From NCBI GenBank assembly GCA_029977605.1, contig JAPOKN010000005.1, positions 1 to 33,490 on the forward strand: a stretch of 33,490 bases of DNA. Direction: 5' to 3'. The notes beneath the pieces are model-generated. The model did not search any database. It saw only the letters and a program-made list of their open reading frames with translations, and was not told the DNA's origin. How positions within the stretch are numbered: position 1 is the stretch's first letter; each line of letters opens with the position of its first letter. The DNA is from Methanobacteriota archaeon. Its GTDB lineage: Archaea; Thermoplasmatota; Poseidoniia; MGIII; CG-Epi1. Made by a program: the position numbers and the translations under genes. This document shows positions 16,008 to 23,947 of this stretch, piece by piece.

Positions 16008-17711
16008 TCAGAAATCTGAGCCCTCTCTATATTCACCAAAAACGCCTCTCAAAACATCGCACATTTCACCAAGAGTCGCTTTGGCTTTTGCAGCTTCAAT
16101 AAAATGGGGCATAAGGTTTTCATCGCCCTCTGCAGCTTTCTCAATTGCTCTAAGACTAGCTGAATGCCTACTCTTGTCTCTATTAGAACGAAGATCTTTC
16201 AACCTCTTGCATTGCCTTTCAAAACCCTCAGGATCCATTTCCAAAATGGGTATCTCTACCGGCTCGTCTGAGGTAAATTCATTAACTCCAACAACTATTC
16301 TTTCATCATTGTCTATTTCTTGTTGATATTTATATGCTGCAGCTGCAATTTCTTTTTGGAAAAAACCTTTCTCTATTGCTGGAACTACGCCACCCAGAGA
16401 GTCTATTCGATCAAAGTATTCTCTAGCCTGCCTCTCCATATCATCTGTTAACCATTCTAAGTAGTAGCTTCCTCCCAAAGGATCAGCTACGTTAGCTACA
16501 CCGGACTCATGTGCTATAATTTGCTGAGTTCTTAAAGCAATTTGAACAGCTTTTTCTGAGGGTAGAGCAAGAGCTTCATCCATTGAATCTGTATGCAACG
16601 ATTGAGTACCTCCCAATACACCTGCCATTGCTTGAATAGCTACTCGAACTATATTAATTTCAGGTTGTTGAGCTGTCAAACTACAGCCTGCGGTTTGTGT
16701 ATGGAATCTAAGTGTTAAACTTCGTGGGTCTTTAGCTCCATATTTGTATTTCATATCCCGAGCCCAAATCCTTCTGGCTGCCCTATATTTTGCTATTTCT
16801 TCAAAAAAGTCATTATGGGCATTAAAAAAGAAACTGAATCTAGGTGCAAAATCATCAATGTTCAAGCCTCTTTCAATTGCCCAATCAGCATAAGCGTAAC
16901 CGTCTGCTAAAGTAAAAGCTAGTTCTTGAACTGCTGTTGAACCTGCTTCTCTAATATGATATCCAGAAATTGATATGGTATTCCACTTAGGCATGTTTTT
17001 AGTCCCATATTCAACTGTATCTGTGACTAATCTCATAGAGGGATTAGGTGGGAAAATATACTCTTTCTGTGCGATGTATTCCTTAAGAATATCGTTTTGA
17101 ATTGTACCTCCAAGATTAGACTTAGGAATACCTCTATTTTCTGCATTAGCAATGTACATAGCCCATGTCATCGCCGCTGGCGAATTAATCGTCATTGAGG
17201 TAGTAACCTTGTCAAGCGGAATATCTTTAAACAAAATAGACATGTCTTCAATGCTACTAACTCCTACGCCACACTCACCAAATTCTCCTGCAGCCATAGG
17301 AGAATCACTATCATATCCATAAAGAGTCGGTAAATCAAAAGCCGTACTCAAACCTGCGTTACCTTGCTCTAATAAGTACTTGAATCTCTCGTTTGTCTCC
17401 TCAGCAGACCCAAATCCTGCAAACATTCGCATGGTCCATAGACGGCCACGGTACATTGTTGAGTGGATACCTCGAGTATATGGAAATTGACCTGGAAAAG
17501 AAATATCATTCTCAAAATCAATACCTGAATTATCTAATGGAGTGTATAATCTATCTACATTTTGACTAGAAGTCGTCATAAATTTTTTATTTCTTTCGGG
17601 ATGCTTAGCAAGAGCAGGTTCTAAGACTTCTTTAACCCATTTATCATGAGCTCTTTTGTAATCAGAATCATTTTCGTTTAGATTTGTAGAAGCCTCTTCA
17701 TCCTTTGGCAT
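16008..17711 (-). CDS. mcmA1: Methylmalonyl-CoA mutase, catalytic (large) subunit
   Basis: Adenosylcobalamin-dependent mutase subunit that interconverts succinyl-CoA and methylmalonyl-CoA in propionate metabolism. The 567 residues cover the TIM-barrel CoA-binding part only: YTRGIHSTMYRGRLWTMRMF, AFDLPTLYGYDSD, TSMTINSPA, GTIQNDILKEYIAQ, SGYHIREAG, FRFHTQTAG-like RFHTQTAGCSLT and LGGTQSLHTDS. The cobalamin-binding domain (DxHxxG) is absent, as usual in archaea where it is a separate gene, and that gene is not in the window. The ATG has a TATA element about 24 bases upstream. ICM-type or ethylmalonyl-CoA mutases are close relatives and cannot be fully excluded. Confidence 0.93.
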   Translation of the reverse strand: MPKDEEASTNLNENDSDYKRAHDKWVKEVLEPALAKHPERNKKFMTTSSQNVDRLYTPLDNSGIDFENDISFPGQFPYTRGIHSTMYRGRLWTMRMFAGFGSAEETNERFKYLLEQGNAGLSTAFDLPTLYGYDSDSPMAAGEFGECGVGVSSIEDMSILFKDIPLDKVTTSMTINSPAAMTWAMYIANAENRGIPKSNLGGTIQNDILKEYIAQKEYIFPPNPSMRLVTDTVEYGTKNMPKWNTISISGYHIREAGSTAVQELAFTLADGYAYADWAIERGLNIDDFAPRFSFFFNAHNDFFEEIAKYRAARRIWARDMKYKYGAKDPRSLTLRFHTQTAGCSLTAQQPEINIVRVAIQAMAGVLGGTQSLHTDSMDEALALPSEKAVQIALRTQQIIAHESGVANVADPLGGSYYLEWLTDDMERQAREYFDRIDSLGGVVPAIEKGFFQKEIAAAAYKYQQEIDNDERIVVGVNEFTSDEPVEIPILEMDPEGFERQCKRLKDLRSNRDKSRHSASLRAIEKAAEGDENLMPHFIEAAKAKATLGEMCDVLRGVFGEYREGSDF

Positions 17712-17730
17712 TAATTGCGATTATATCCAG

Positions 17731-17738
17731 TAAATAAG
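17731..17738 (-). promoter_or_regulatory. TATA element of methylmalonyl-CoA mutase gene
   Basis: CTTATTTA on the minus strand is centred about 24 bases from the mutase ATG. It shares a 73-base divergent spacer with the RNase P RNA promoter. Confidence 0.45.
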
Positions 17739-17757
17739 GGTTTACCGTAACAGTGAA

Positions 17758-17766
17758 CTATATATT
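17758..17766 (+). promoter_or_regulatory. TATA box of RNase P RNA gene
   Basis: CTATATATT is centred about 24 bases upstream of the first base of helix P1, exactly where an archaeal TATA box should lie for a transcript starting at 17785-17786. Confidence 0.65.
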
Positions 17767-17784
17767 CTAAGCATCACTAAATGG

Positions 17785-18082
17785 ATGTCAGGAGATGGAG
17801 GGCGACCGACGGCCTTAGGCTGAGGAAAGTCCCCTCTCCATGAGCAAGGCAGCCGCAAGGAATCTGAGAAGATTGGCAATGCAACAGAAACGACACAGCC
17901 CCACTATAGGGATGATCGTCAAGGACGTGACGTCAGTGGAGGATTTGATGAAACGAGTACCCCTGCCGGAGCAATTCCAAGTAACCGCTTAGACCTGCTC
18001 GGGAGCGGTAGGTAGGATGCGAAGCTAAATGTCGCCAACCTTTTAGGTTAACAGAAAGGGGCTTACTCCCATCACCTGACAT
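17785..18082 (+). ncRNA. rnpB: RNase P RNA
   Basis: Catalytic RNA that removes tRNA 5' leaders. Conserved region I GAGGAAAGUCC (17822-17832) and region V ACAGAAA (18051-18057) are both present. Helix P4 forms between AAGUCCCC (17827-17834) and GGGGCUU (18058-18064) with the universal bulged U (17830). P1 forms between AUGUCAGG (17785-17792) and CCUGACAU (18075-18082), extended by GAUGG/CCAUC. The length of about 298 nt fits archaeal type A-like RNAs. A TATA box precedes P1. Its protein partner Rpp21 is encoded at 14362-14700. Confidence 0.95.
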
Positions 18083-18130
18083 AAAACATACATTAGTTTT
18101 AAATAACGAATTCGTAAGCCGCGAAATATC

Positions 18131-18271
18131 ATGGCAGCAGATTACACTGACGAACCAAGTTGCACGCAAAAAGGTACAGGATGGATTTCATTTGATACCA
18201 AACCTAAAACTAGAAGAGTAGTAAAGATAAAAAGAAAAATTAGAAAGATTAAAAAAAGTTTTTATAGTTAA
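18131..18271 (+). CDS. Possible 46-aa basic small protein
   Basis: ATG to TAA ORF starting 48 bases after RNase P RNA. The N-terminal half is acidic/polar (MAADYTDEPS), the middle is GWISFDTKPK and the C-terminal half is strongly basic (RRVVKIKRKIRKIKK), suggesting nucleic-acid or ribosome contact. A TATA-like TTTTAAATAA at about 18097-18106 lies near 29 bases upstream, compatible with a leaderless start. Its last 23 bases overlap the 3' end of the VanZ-like gene on the other strand. No family recognised. Confidence 0.5.
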   Translation: MAADYTDEPSCTQKGTGWISFDTKPKTRRVVKIKRKIRKIKKSFYS

Positions 18272-18608
18272 AAAAACTCAAGGATACTCCCAAAAAATCA
18301 AATAACACATCTTCCGCTGAACAAACACGTCCTTGAACAAAACTCTGATGTAATTCATCAAGACAAGCAATTGAAAAACCAAAAATAATAGTCATAAACA
18401 CAATTGCTTTTCGACTGGAAATTTCCCTTTCATGTAAAGAAAATTGAATCAATAACCCTAAAATAAAAAACTCTACCAAATGAAATATTTTATCTATACT
18501 AGAAAATCCAATATCCGAATCTGGAAGGTCATCATTAGGTGTATGACTAAGTATACTAATAATCAAAATATAAATAATTGTTAAATGGACGTATTTTAGT
18601 GTATACAC
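18249..18608 (-). CDS. VanZ-like membrane protein
   Basis: 119 residues with four hydrophobic segments. It has the VanZ signature: HLVEFFILGLL in the second segment, then ACLDELHQSFVQGRVCSAEDVLFDFLGV. VanZ proteins in bacteria affect glycopeptide sensitivity, but their biochemical role is unclear and an archaeon has no peptidoglycan target. The first base overlaps the last base of the lipoprotein stop region, so the two genes form one transcript. Confidence 0.85.
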   Translation of the reverse strand: MYTLKYVHLTIIYILIISILSHTPNDDLPDSDIGFSSIDKIFHLVEFFILGLLIQFSLHEREISSRKAIVFMTIIFGFSIACLDELHQSFVQGRVCSAEDVLFDFLGVSLSFFNYKNFF

Positions 18609-19342
18609 TACAACTTACCTTGTCTCATCAGATTTAAATCATCTAAATCATAAGAATCAAAATTATTTGGAGGCTCTCCGTCCAATTGATTGTAAAAATC
18701 CTGGCTTTCAACTGCCCAGTACATAACAGACTCTTCATTATTGGAATGGTGTGGATGTTCAGGATCTTCATGATCATGAGGCGATGTATATCCCATGTTA
18801 ACTAATCCCAGAAGATGACCATATTCATGAACTAAAACCGCTTTTTCAATATCCTGAGCTGATATAAATAAGAAGGCTGCGTCTTCAATTTTCTCTTGGA
18901 ACATAGCAAATGAAGAACCTTTGTAAGCTAAACCTAGCGTATTCTCATTGTCCTCAAATTCACCATTAAGATATAAGATGTGAATTACGAATTCGTCACC
19001 ACTCTTAAATTTTGTTCGTTGAGAGTCTTCTATATCTAATATTTCTTGAAGTGAATAACTATTATCAGTACTCCCAAAACTATCTTGACTTATAGTTACA
19101 GAATCTTTATCAGTGACTTCATTGATTCTCTGCCTAAGTAGGTCAATAGCTTCGGAACTAGGCTCATAACCTGAAACGTAGTCAATTTCGATATGTAATT
19201 TAGAATATTTACCGTCTTGAAGAATTTCATATCTACATTCCCCAACGCTATTTTCACATGATATTAATTCATCTTTAAGGCTGTCAAGACAACCCGATGA
19301 AACCAAAATCATTGATAACATAAGGAAAACTATACTTCGCAT
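18608..19342 (-). CDS. Lipoprotein zinc metalloprotease (zincin)
   Basis: 244 residues with a lipoprotein signal (hydrophobic residues 4-15, lipobox VSSGC, Cys18). The catalytic motif HEYGHLLGLVN lies at 172-182, followed by a His-rich loop (H189, H191, H196, H198, H199) and a Met-turn-like SVMYW (about 205-209). The position of the third metzincin ligand is Asn182, so a His in the loop probably completes the zinc site. The layout resembles what I recall of a Bacteroidetes membrane metalloprotease family with HExxHxxGLVN and HEDxxH. It is likely anchored outside the membrane. A TATA element lies about 26 bases before the ATG. Confidence 0.8.
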   Translation of the reverse strand: MRSIVFLMLSMILVSSGCLDSLKDELISCENSVGECRYEILQDGKYSKLHIEIDYVSGYEPSSEAIDLLRQRINEVTDKDSVTISQDSFGSTDNSYSLQEILDIEDSQRTKFKSGDEFVIHILYLNGEFEDNENTLGLAYKGSSFAMFQEKIEDAAFLFISAQDIEKAVLVHEYGHLLGLVNMGYTSPHDHEDPEHPHHSNNEESVMYWAVESQDFYNQLDGEPPNNFDSYDLDDLNLMRQGKL

Positions 19343-19363
19343 AATTAGGTATAAGACATACCC

Positions 19364-19372
19364 AATTAAAAA
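19364..19372 (-). promoter_or_regulatory. TATA element of zincin lipoprotein/VanZ operon
   Basis: TTTTTAATT on the minus strand is centred about 26 bases before the ATG at 19342, consistent with a leaderless transcript for both genes. Confidence 0.45.
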
Positions 19373-19381
19373 GTTATTAAC

Positions 19382-19963
19382 TCAGTAAATCGGGCCAAGG
19401 ACAAATCTAGGATCTGGATATAATTTGAGAGCAATAGCACTATCTTCAATTGAAACTACACCCGGCAAATCATGTGTTTCAGGCTCAACTGTAGATAATT
19501 GAAAGTGTAAATGAGGATCCCAACCACCATTTTCGCTTTCATTTCCAAAATGTCCTATTGTTTGCCCTTTTGTGACTGATTGGCCCTTTGATTTGCCAAT
19601 TACTGACTTAGAATCTAAATGACCATAAAGAGCCCAAACCTTTGAGCCTGATATTTCATGCTCTGTGATTACAACATTGCCATAATCACCAGCTTCTGGA
19701 TTGTATCCAAAATTGTGGATTTTTCCATTCATAAAAGCCATACAAGGAGTTCCAACGGGTCCTCCTATATCAATTCCAACATGTAAGTTACGAACTCCTC
19801 CAAATAAATCAGTAGTGTAAACATTAGGCCTATATTCATTGTATCTGCCAATTGAGTATTCACTTTCGCCTGAATTCCATGAACCTTTAGTTAAATCTAA
19901 AACTTTATACTTTTCAGGTAGATTAACTACGGGATGAAATGATTCTGAATCCCAATTAATCAT
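19382..19963 (-). CDS. M23-family (LytM-like) metallopeptidase domain protein
   Basis: 193 residues with all M23 zinc and catalytic positions: HVGID (His61, Asp65), YGHL (His115) and HLHF (His151, His153), within GDYGNVVITEHE and VTKGQTIGHFG segments. M23 enzymes cut glycyl bonds in bacterial peptidoglycan or proteins. No signal peptide or membrane segment is visible, so it appears cytoplasmic. The ATG overlaps the birA stop (ATGA), making it the last gene of the DP2-birA operon. In an archaeon without murein the substrate is unknown, and transfer from bacteria is possible. Confidence 0.85.
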   Translation of the reverse strand: MINWDSESFHPVVNLPEKYKVLDLTKGSWNSGESEYSIGRYNEYRPNVYTTDLFGGVRNLHVGIDIGGPVGTPCMAFMNGKIHNFGYNPEAGDYGNVVITEHEISGSKVWALYGHLDSKSVIGKSKGQSVTKGQTIGHFGNESENGGWDPHLHFQLSTVEPETHDLPGVVSIEDSAIALKLYPDPRFVLGPIY

Positions 19964-20592
19964 TGTAGATGAACCTCCTCTGTCAAAAAAATTAATTCAT
20001 CAAAGGAATCCCTAACCACGAGGCGGCCATCTTCTGCAATTTTAACTACCTGCCCATTACCGTCTTTCCAGGAAACATGCTCACCAATCAAACAATCATA
20101 AATTAGAAACTGTTTAATTATGTATTCATCACTATGTTCCATGGCATTCCTAATTTTTTCATTAAATTTGTTAATAAAGTCTAATTTATCGATACTAAAA
20201 CCTAAGTCAGATAGACAAATAGATTTTGCTAAACTAGGGCTATTAGTCATATTAATTCCTAGTCCTGCAATCACTTTTTCGCCTTGAAGTTGGCAAAGCA
20301 CCCCTCCTAATTTCTTCCCTTCAACTAATATATCGTTCGGCCACTTGACCTTAGCAATTATCCTATTTTCATAAAGAATTTCAGCTACTGAAATGCCAAC
20401 AATTATAGGTAATAACTTCTTATTAGGCAAAACTACAGAATAGTAAAAACCACCTTCATATGATTCCCATAACCTTCCTTGCCTTCCACGCCCTTCTGAT
20501 TGTTTTAAAGATATTATTGAATCATATAACTCTAAATTGAATTGAGTCAGCCAAGTATTCGTTGAATTTATGTTATCTATTACATTTATCAA
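19960..20592 (-). CDS. birA: Biotin-protein ligase
   Basis: Catalytic-domain-only biotin-[acetyl-CoA-carboxylase] ligase that activates biotin with ATP and attaches it to a carboxylase carrier lysine. The 210 residues show STNTW, the biotinyl-AMP loop GRGRQGRLWES, GGFYYSVVLP, KVKWPNDI and GKKLGGVLCQ and AGLGIN, and end in a small SH3-like C-terminal domain. There is no DNA-binding N-terminal domain, so it is not a repressor. The start is a TTG in a TTGA overlap with the DP2 stop. It may serve the propionyl-CoA carboxylase that feeds the mutase, which is inference. Confidence 0.94.
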   Translation of the reverse strand: MINVIDNINSTNTWLTQFNLELYDSIISLKQSEGRGRQGRLWESYEGGFYYSVVLPNKKLLPIIVGISVAEILYENRIIAKVKWPNDILVEGKKLGGVLCQLQGEKVIAGLGINMTNSPSLAKSICLSDLGFSIDKLDFINKFNEKIRNAMEHSDEYIIKQFLIYDCLIGEHVSWKDGNGQVVKIAEDGRLVVRDSFDELIFLTEEVHLQ

Positions 20593-23500
20593 AGGAAAGC
20601 TCCCAAATCCATTTGCTTAATTTGTTCATTTTCCAAAGTCTCTTCAATCGCACTGAAAGCTAACTCTAACCTTTGACGAATGAATTTTCTCGAGCCATAT
20701 GTCTCGGCAATCTCACCTGCAATTTGTCTATATTTCGCAACAGAGGCTGGAGAAATATTTAATTGGAGTAAACCTCCGCAAGAACAAGTATCTTTCAAAG
20801 GAGGCCTACGGTACTTCATATTACACTTCTTGCACCTCACACCCTGTGTTGAAAATGAACGTAAATTTCCTATGATATCACGAATAAAATGCTTCTCAAT
20901 TGTTTGTTCTGCAACATAACTTGCATCAGAAGCTCTAGTTTTTTTAGCTAATTCTAATGAAGCTATAGCTTTACTTTTCATTGAATCTAAAGTGACATAA
21001 CGGGATTCATTCGGACCCAGATTAATACTTGAAGAAGAATGCGTAAAAGAATAGCCTTCATACTGTTCAGGACTCTCTAACCTCTTTGAAACTATATCAA
21101 GATATTCTAGAACATCTGTAGGATTAGACGATTTTTCTGAATGCTCGTAGAATTCTAAAGGGTATTTTGAATTTAATTCAACATTATGGGCTTCGCTATC
21201 TATCTCCATTGGATCAATTCTTGTTGACAGAACTCTGGGAATATCCATAGTTCCCCCTCTGGTTGTTGGTACAAAACTATCTGAAAAATTAAGAAGGCCA
21301 TCAAGTAAGAGCATAATGGAATCTTCATCTCCATCACAATTTCTCCTCTTAGCTGCATGGAAGAAAGGATGTCCATATTGAGCTTTAGCTGAAGTAAAAC
21401 CAATCAACCGGCCTAGAACTCCTGCTGAAGTGTGAGGGCTCAGACATATTAGTAGACTTCCAATTAACTCATGCATGACTGAATTCGAAGTTACGTTGTA
21501 GAATGGCTCTGAGTCGTAAAGTTTAACTAACTCATCATTAACAAAGTTTGCTACCTTAACTAGCCAAGGACCTGCATTCTTTGAAACAATTAAATCTTGC
21601 ACTTTTAATTCTAATAATTGGTTTTCAGATTCCAATTTCTTACCATCAATATCTTTACTATAACCTAACTCCAAAGCTTTCTCAACCGATAATCCAATCT
21701 CTTTCGGATAAAAATGTGTAATTGGTAAATCTATCATATCATACCTAAGTGTTCCGTCCTTGTAAACTCTTAGATCATATTTTGAACGAAGTATCCCTTT
21801 TTCTAACGATTCTGGAATCTTAGGACCTGATTTCAATTCTTTGATTCCTTTTACTTTAGGCAATATACCCACTTTCGTATTATTCATTGCTTTTGTTACT
21901 ATTTCTGACACATCAACTATTCTCTTCTTAGCGTCTTCTTTAACCATAGTTAAAGATTTACAACATCTAAGCGAAATAGTCTCTTTGTTACAATTCTTAC
22001 AATATCTTAGCTGTGTTACCATTTCTATCGAACCTAGCTTACCTTGTGTAAACCCTCTTCGATAAGGACGTTCTTTAAGTGCGGTATTTATTAATCTTTG
22101 ATTACCTCCAGAATCACCTAGAGGAAATAATACGTGTGGAGGTGGCTTAAGTCTACGCTCATTAGCCTTCTCAGGACGCCCCATACTAGCGCCGATTCGA
22201 GTTGGAGATTTACATTTAATCAAAACCTCTGACAACTCTGATAATAGTGTTAAGGAATCATCCGAATAATTGTCTAACTCACTTGCTAATAACTTACCAT
22301 CTGTTTCTTTGATTCCCAATAATGTAATCAAGGGATCATATCCTTCATCTAATACTATGACATTATCCTCAATTCTGAAGAACATACCCAGTTTAACGAA
22401 TATTTCTTTATAAATTTTTGAAAAACGATTCTTAATAACCTCTGAACCATTTCTTACAAGCTGATTACGAAGATCTAAAATTTCCTTAGAGCCTAAATCA
22501 CCCCAGTTATAAGTATACTTAGGATGCAAAGGCAAATCGTTTTCTTTGCAGAAATCATATAGGGAAGAAAAAGAATAATCTCCGTCATATATTCCTATGT
22601 TTTTAGAACCAACCAATGAATCCCACCATTCATCACACCAGCCTGATGGCTGCAAGGGGTGATTATTTTCCAAAAATTCACCTACAGGAATCAACAGCTC
22701 ACCTAGATCCACAATCTCCTTGACTTGGTTAACAACTTTCAAAGCTAAATTATAATCATCAAGTCTAGTAAAAGTACCGTTTTCTAGTATAACCGAAGGT
22801 CCTTCTATTGTATCACATGGCGTAGAAGCTGTCGCCTTACCAGGCAATTGAAGTTTCAATTGAGTGCCTATTGCAGCAAAAGAATCTACAATCAACATAG
22901 TAGAAGGATGTAAAGACATTGAAGCTAAACCAGCAGTTCTCGAACGTCCGTACCTAAGTCTAAAGCTACCTGGTTTGTCTGGAAAAGCAAAAATTGGCCG
23001 GCCTGCTAAAACATCTTTCAAGTATTTGTGCTCTTTAACATCGCCAGAGGCTGATTTACGCTTTTTCTCAGTATAAGTCCTTAGAAAATCCCAACCACTT
23101 ATTCCCAATTTATCAACATGTTTCAAAACTTTAGCAGCTTTAAGGCAAAGACCTTCAGCCAAAACTAGACACGCTCCACCTCTCAAAGAATTCGTCTCAA
23201 CTCGAGGAAGATCTCGATTTCCTGCGACTTCTAACTTATCAGTTCTTTCACCCGTAACACAAATTGGGCATGATGTAACAATAGTATGTATTTCCTCTGG
23301 ACTAGGGACGTATTGTAAATTAACTGCCCTTTTGTAAAGAGGAATTTCCTCTTTGTATCTCTCAATTTCAGCTGGAGTTGGAATATATGGATCTAAATCT
23401 AATTCTCTCCTCACAACATCTGCTATCAAAACCGATAATGCTTGAGCTGTGCCACCAGCAGCTCGGATGGGGCCAGCGTAATATATTGAAGCACATTTAG

Positions 23501-23909
23501 TTTTGTTACTATTTTCAAGAGTACTTACCTTTACAACTCCTTCTGTAGGGGCAACTAAAACACCCTCAGTAAGTATTGACAACGATGTTCTAACTGCCTG
23601 CTCTAGTGCTTTTTCTAATCCTAACTCCGATTTTAATTTTCCTGCAAGCTCTTTAGCAATGATTAAAGCAGTAGACTCCCTATCATTTTCTTCAGCTACC
23701 TCTCTTATTCGAGGCGCTATACCTTCTGGACCAACTTGTGCTTCTACCCTTTCAGCTAAATCTTTAGCTCGAGGTATCTCTGGTGAATCCGAAGGATCAA
23801 AACCCGCCTTTCGAACTTTTTCAACTAGAGAATAACAAGTATCGGCTTTTTTCTCCAAATCTTCAAAATAAGCCTCCATCTCATTAGATGCTATCAATAC
23901 CACAAACAC
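20589..23909 (-). CDS. polC: DNA polymerase II (D-family) large subunit DP2
   Basis: Catalytic subunit of euryarchaeal replicative PolD, about 1100 residues as usual. The N-terminal YFEDLEKKADTCYSLVEKVR and AGFDPS region is standard. RAAGGTAQALSVLIAD, the GASMGRPEKA motif, the zinc knuckle YCKNCNKE, and the active-site region NCDGDEDS...DGLLNFSDSF...TRGGTMD follow, with EAHN beyond. No intein interrupts the NCDGDED site. A C-terminal zinc ribbon (CKKCNMKY, CSCGG) and the final QMDLGAFL, a PCNA-binding-type motif, are present. The start is uncertain: GTG 23909, GTG 23903 (about 26 bases from an AT-rich TATA candidate), or ATG 23879, which matches the family N-terminus best. DP1 is not in the window. 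Confidence 0.97.
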   Translation of the reverse strand: MFVVLIASNEMEAYFEDLEKKADTCYSLVEKVRKAGFDPSDSPEIPRAKDLAERVEAQVGPEGIAPRIREVAEENDRESTALIIAKELAGKLKSELGLEKALEQAVRTSLSILTEGVLVAPTEGVVKVSTLENSNKTKCASIYYAGPIRAAGGTAQALSVLIADVVRRELDLDPYIPTPAEIERYKEEIPLYKRAVNLQYVPSPEEIHTIVTSCPICVTGERTDKLEVAGNRDLPRVETNSLRGGACLVLAEGLCLKAAKVLKHVDKLGISGWDFLRTYTEKKRKSASGDVKEHKYLKDVLAGRPIFAFPDKPGSFRLRYGRSRTAGLASMSLHPSTMLIVDSFAAIGTQLKLQLPGKATASTPCDTIEGPSVILENGTFTRLDDYNLALKVVNQVKEIVDLGELLIPVGEFLENNHPLQPSGWCDEWWDSLVGSKNIGIYDGDYSFSSLYDFCKENDLPLHPKYTYNWGDLGSKEILDLRNQLVRNGSEVIKNRFSKIYKEIFVKLGMFFRIEDNVIVLDEGYDPLITLLGIKETDGKLLASELDNYSDDSLTLLSELSEVLIKCKSPTRIGASMGRPEKANERRLKPPPHVLFPLGDSGGNQRLINTALKERPYRRGFTQGKLGSIEMVTQLRYCKNCNKETISLRCCKSLTMVKEDAKKRIVDVSEIVTKAMNNTKVGILPKVKGIKELKSGPKIPESLEKGILRSKYDLRVYKDGTLRYDMIDLPITHFYPKEIGLSVEKALELGYSKDIDGKKLESENQLLELKVQDLIVSKNAGPWLVKVANFVNDELVKLYDSEPFYNVTSNSVMHELIGSLLICLSPHTSAGVLGRLIGFTSAKAQYGHPFFHAAKRRNCDGDEDSIMLLLDGLLNFSDSFVPTTRGGTMDIPRVLSTRIDPMEIDSEAHNVELNSKYPLEFYEHSEKSSNPTDVLEYLDIVSKRLESPEQYEGYSFTHSSSSINLGPNESRYVTLDSMKSKAIASLELAKKTRASDASYVAEQTIEKHFIRDIIGNLRSFSTQGVRCKKCNMKYRRPPLKDTCSCGGLLQLNISPASVAKYRQIAGEIAETYGSRKFIRQRLELAFSAIEETLENEQIKQMDLGAFL

Positions 23910-23922
23910 ACATAGAACGCCT

Positions 23923-23936
23923 ATTATTATTCTATT
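23923..23936 (-). promoter_or_regulatory. AT-rich promoter candidate for the DP2 operon
   Basis: AATAGAATAATAAT on the minus strand lies in the 38-base spacer between the ABC permease stop and DP2. It is 20-26 bases from two in-frame GTG codons. A T-run (ATTTTTAG) in the same spacer may end the upstream transcript. Confidence 0.35.
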
Positions 23937-23947
23937 TGCTAAAAATT

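Noticed and set aside
17933..18169. 78-codon minus-strand ORF across RNase P RNA
   Set aside because: It is antisense to the conserved RNA core and is explained by the structured RNA.
20589..23909. Intein in DP2
   Set aside because: Length is normal and the NCDGDED region runs directly into the following conserved motif without an insertion.
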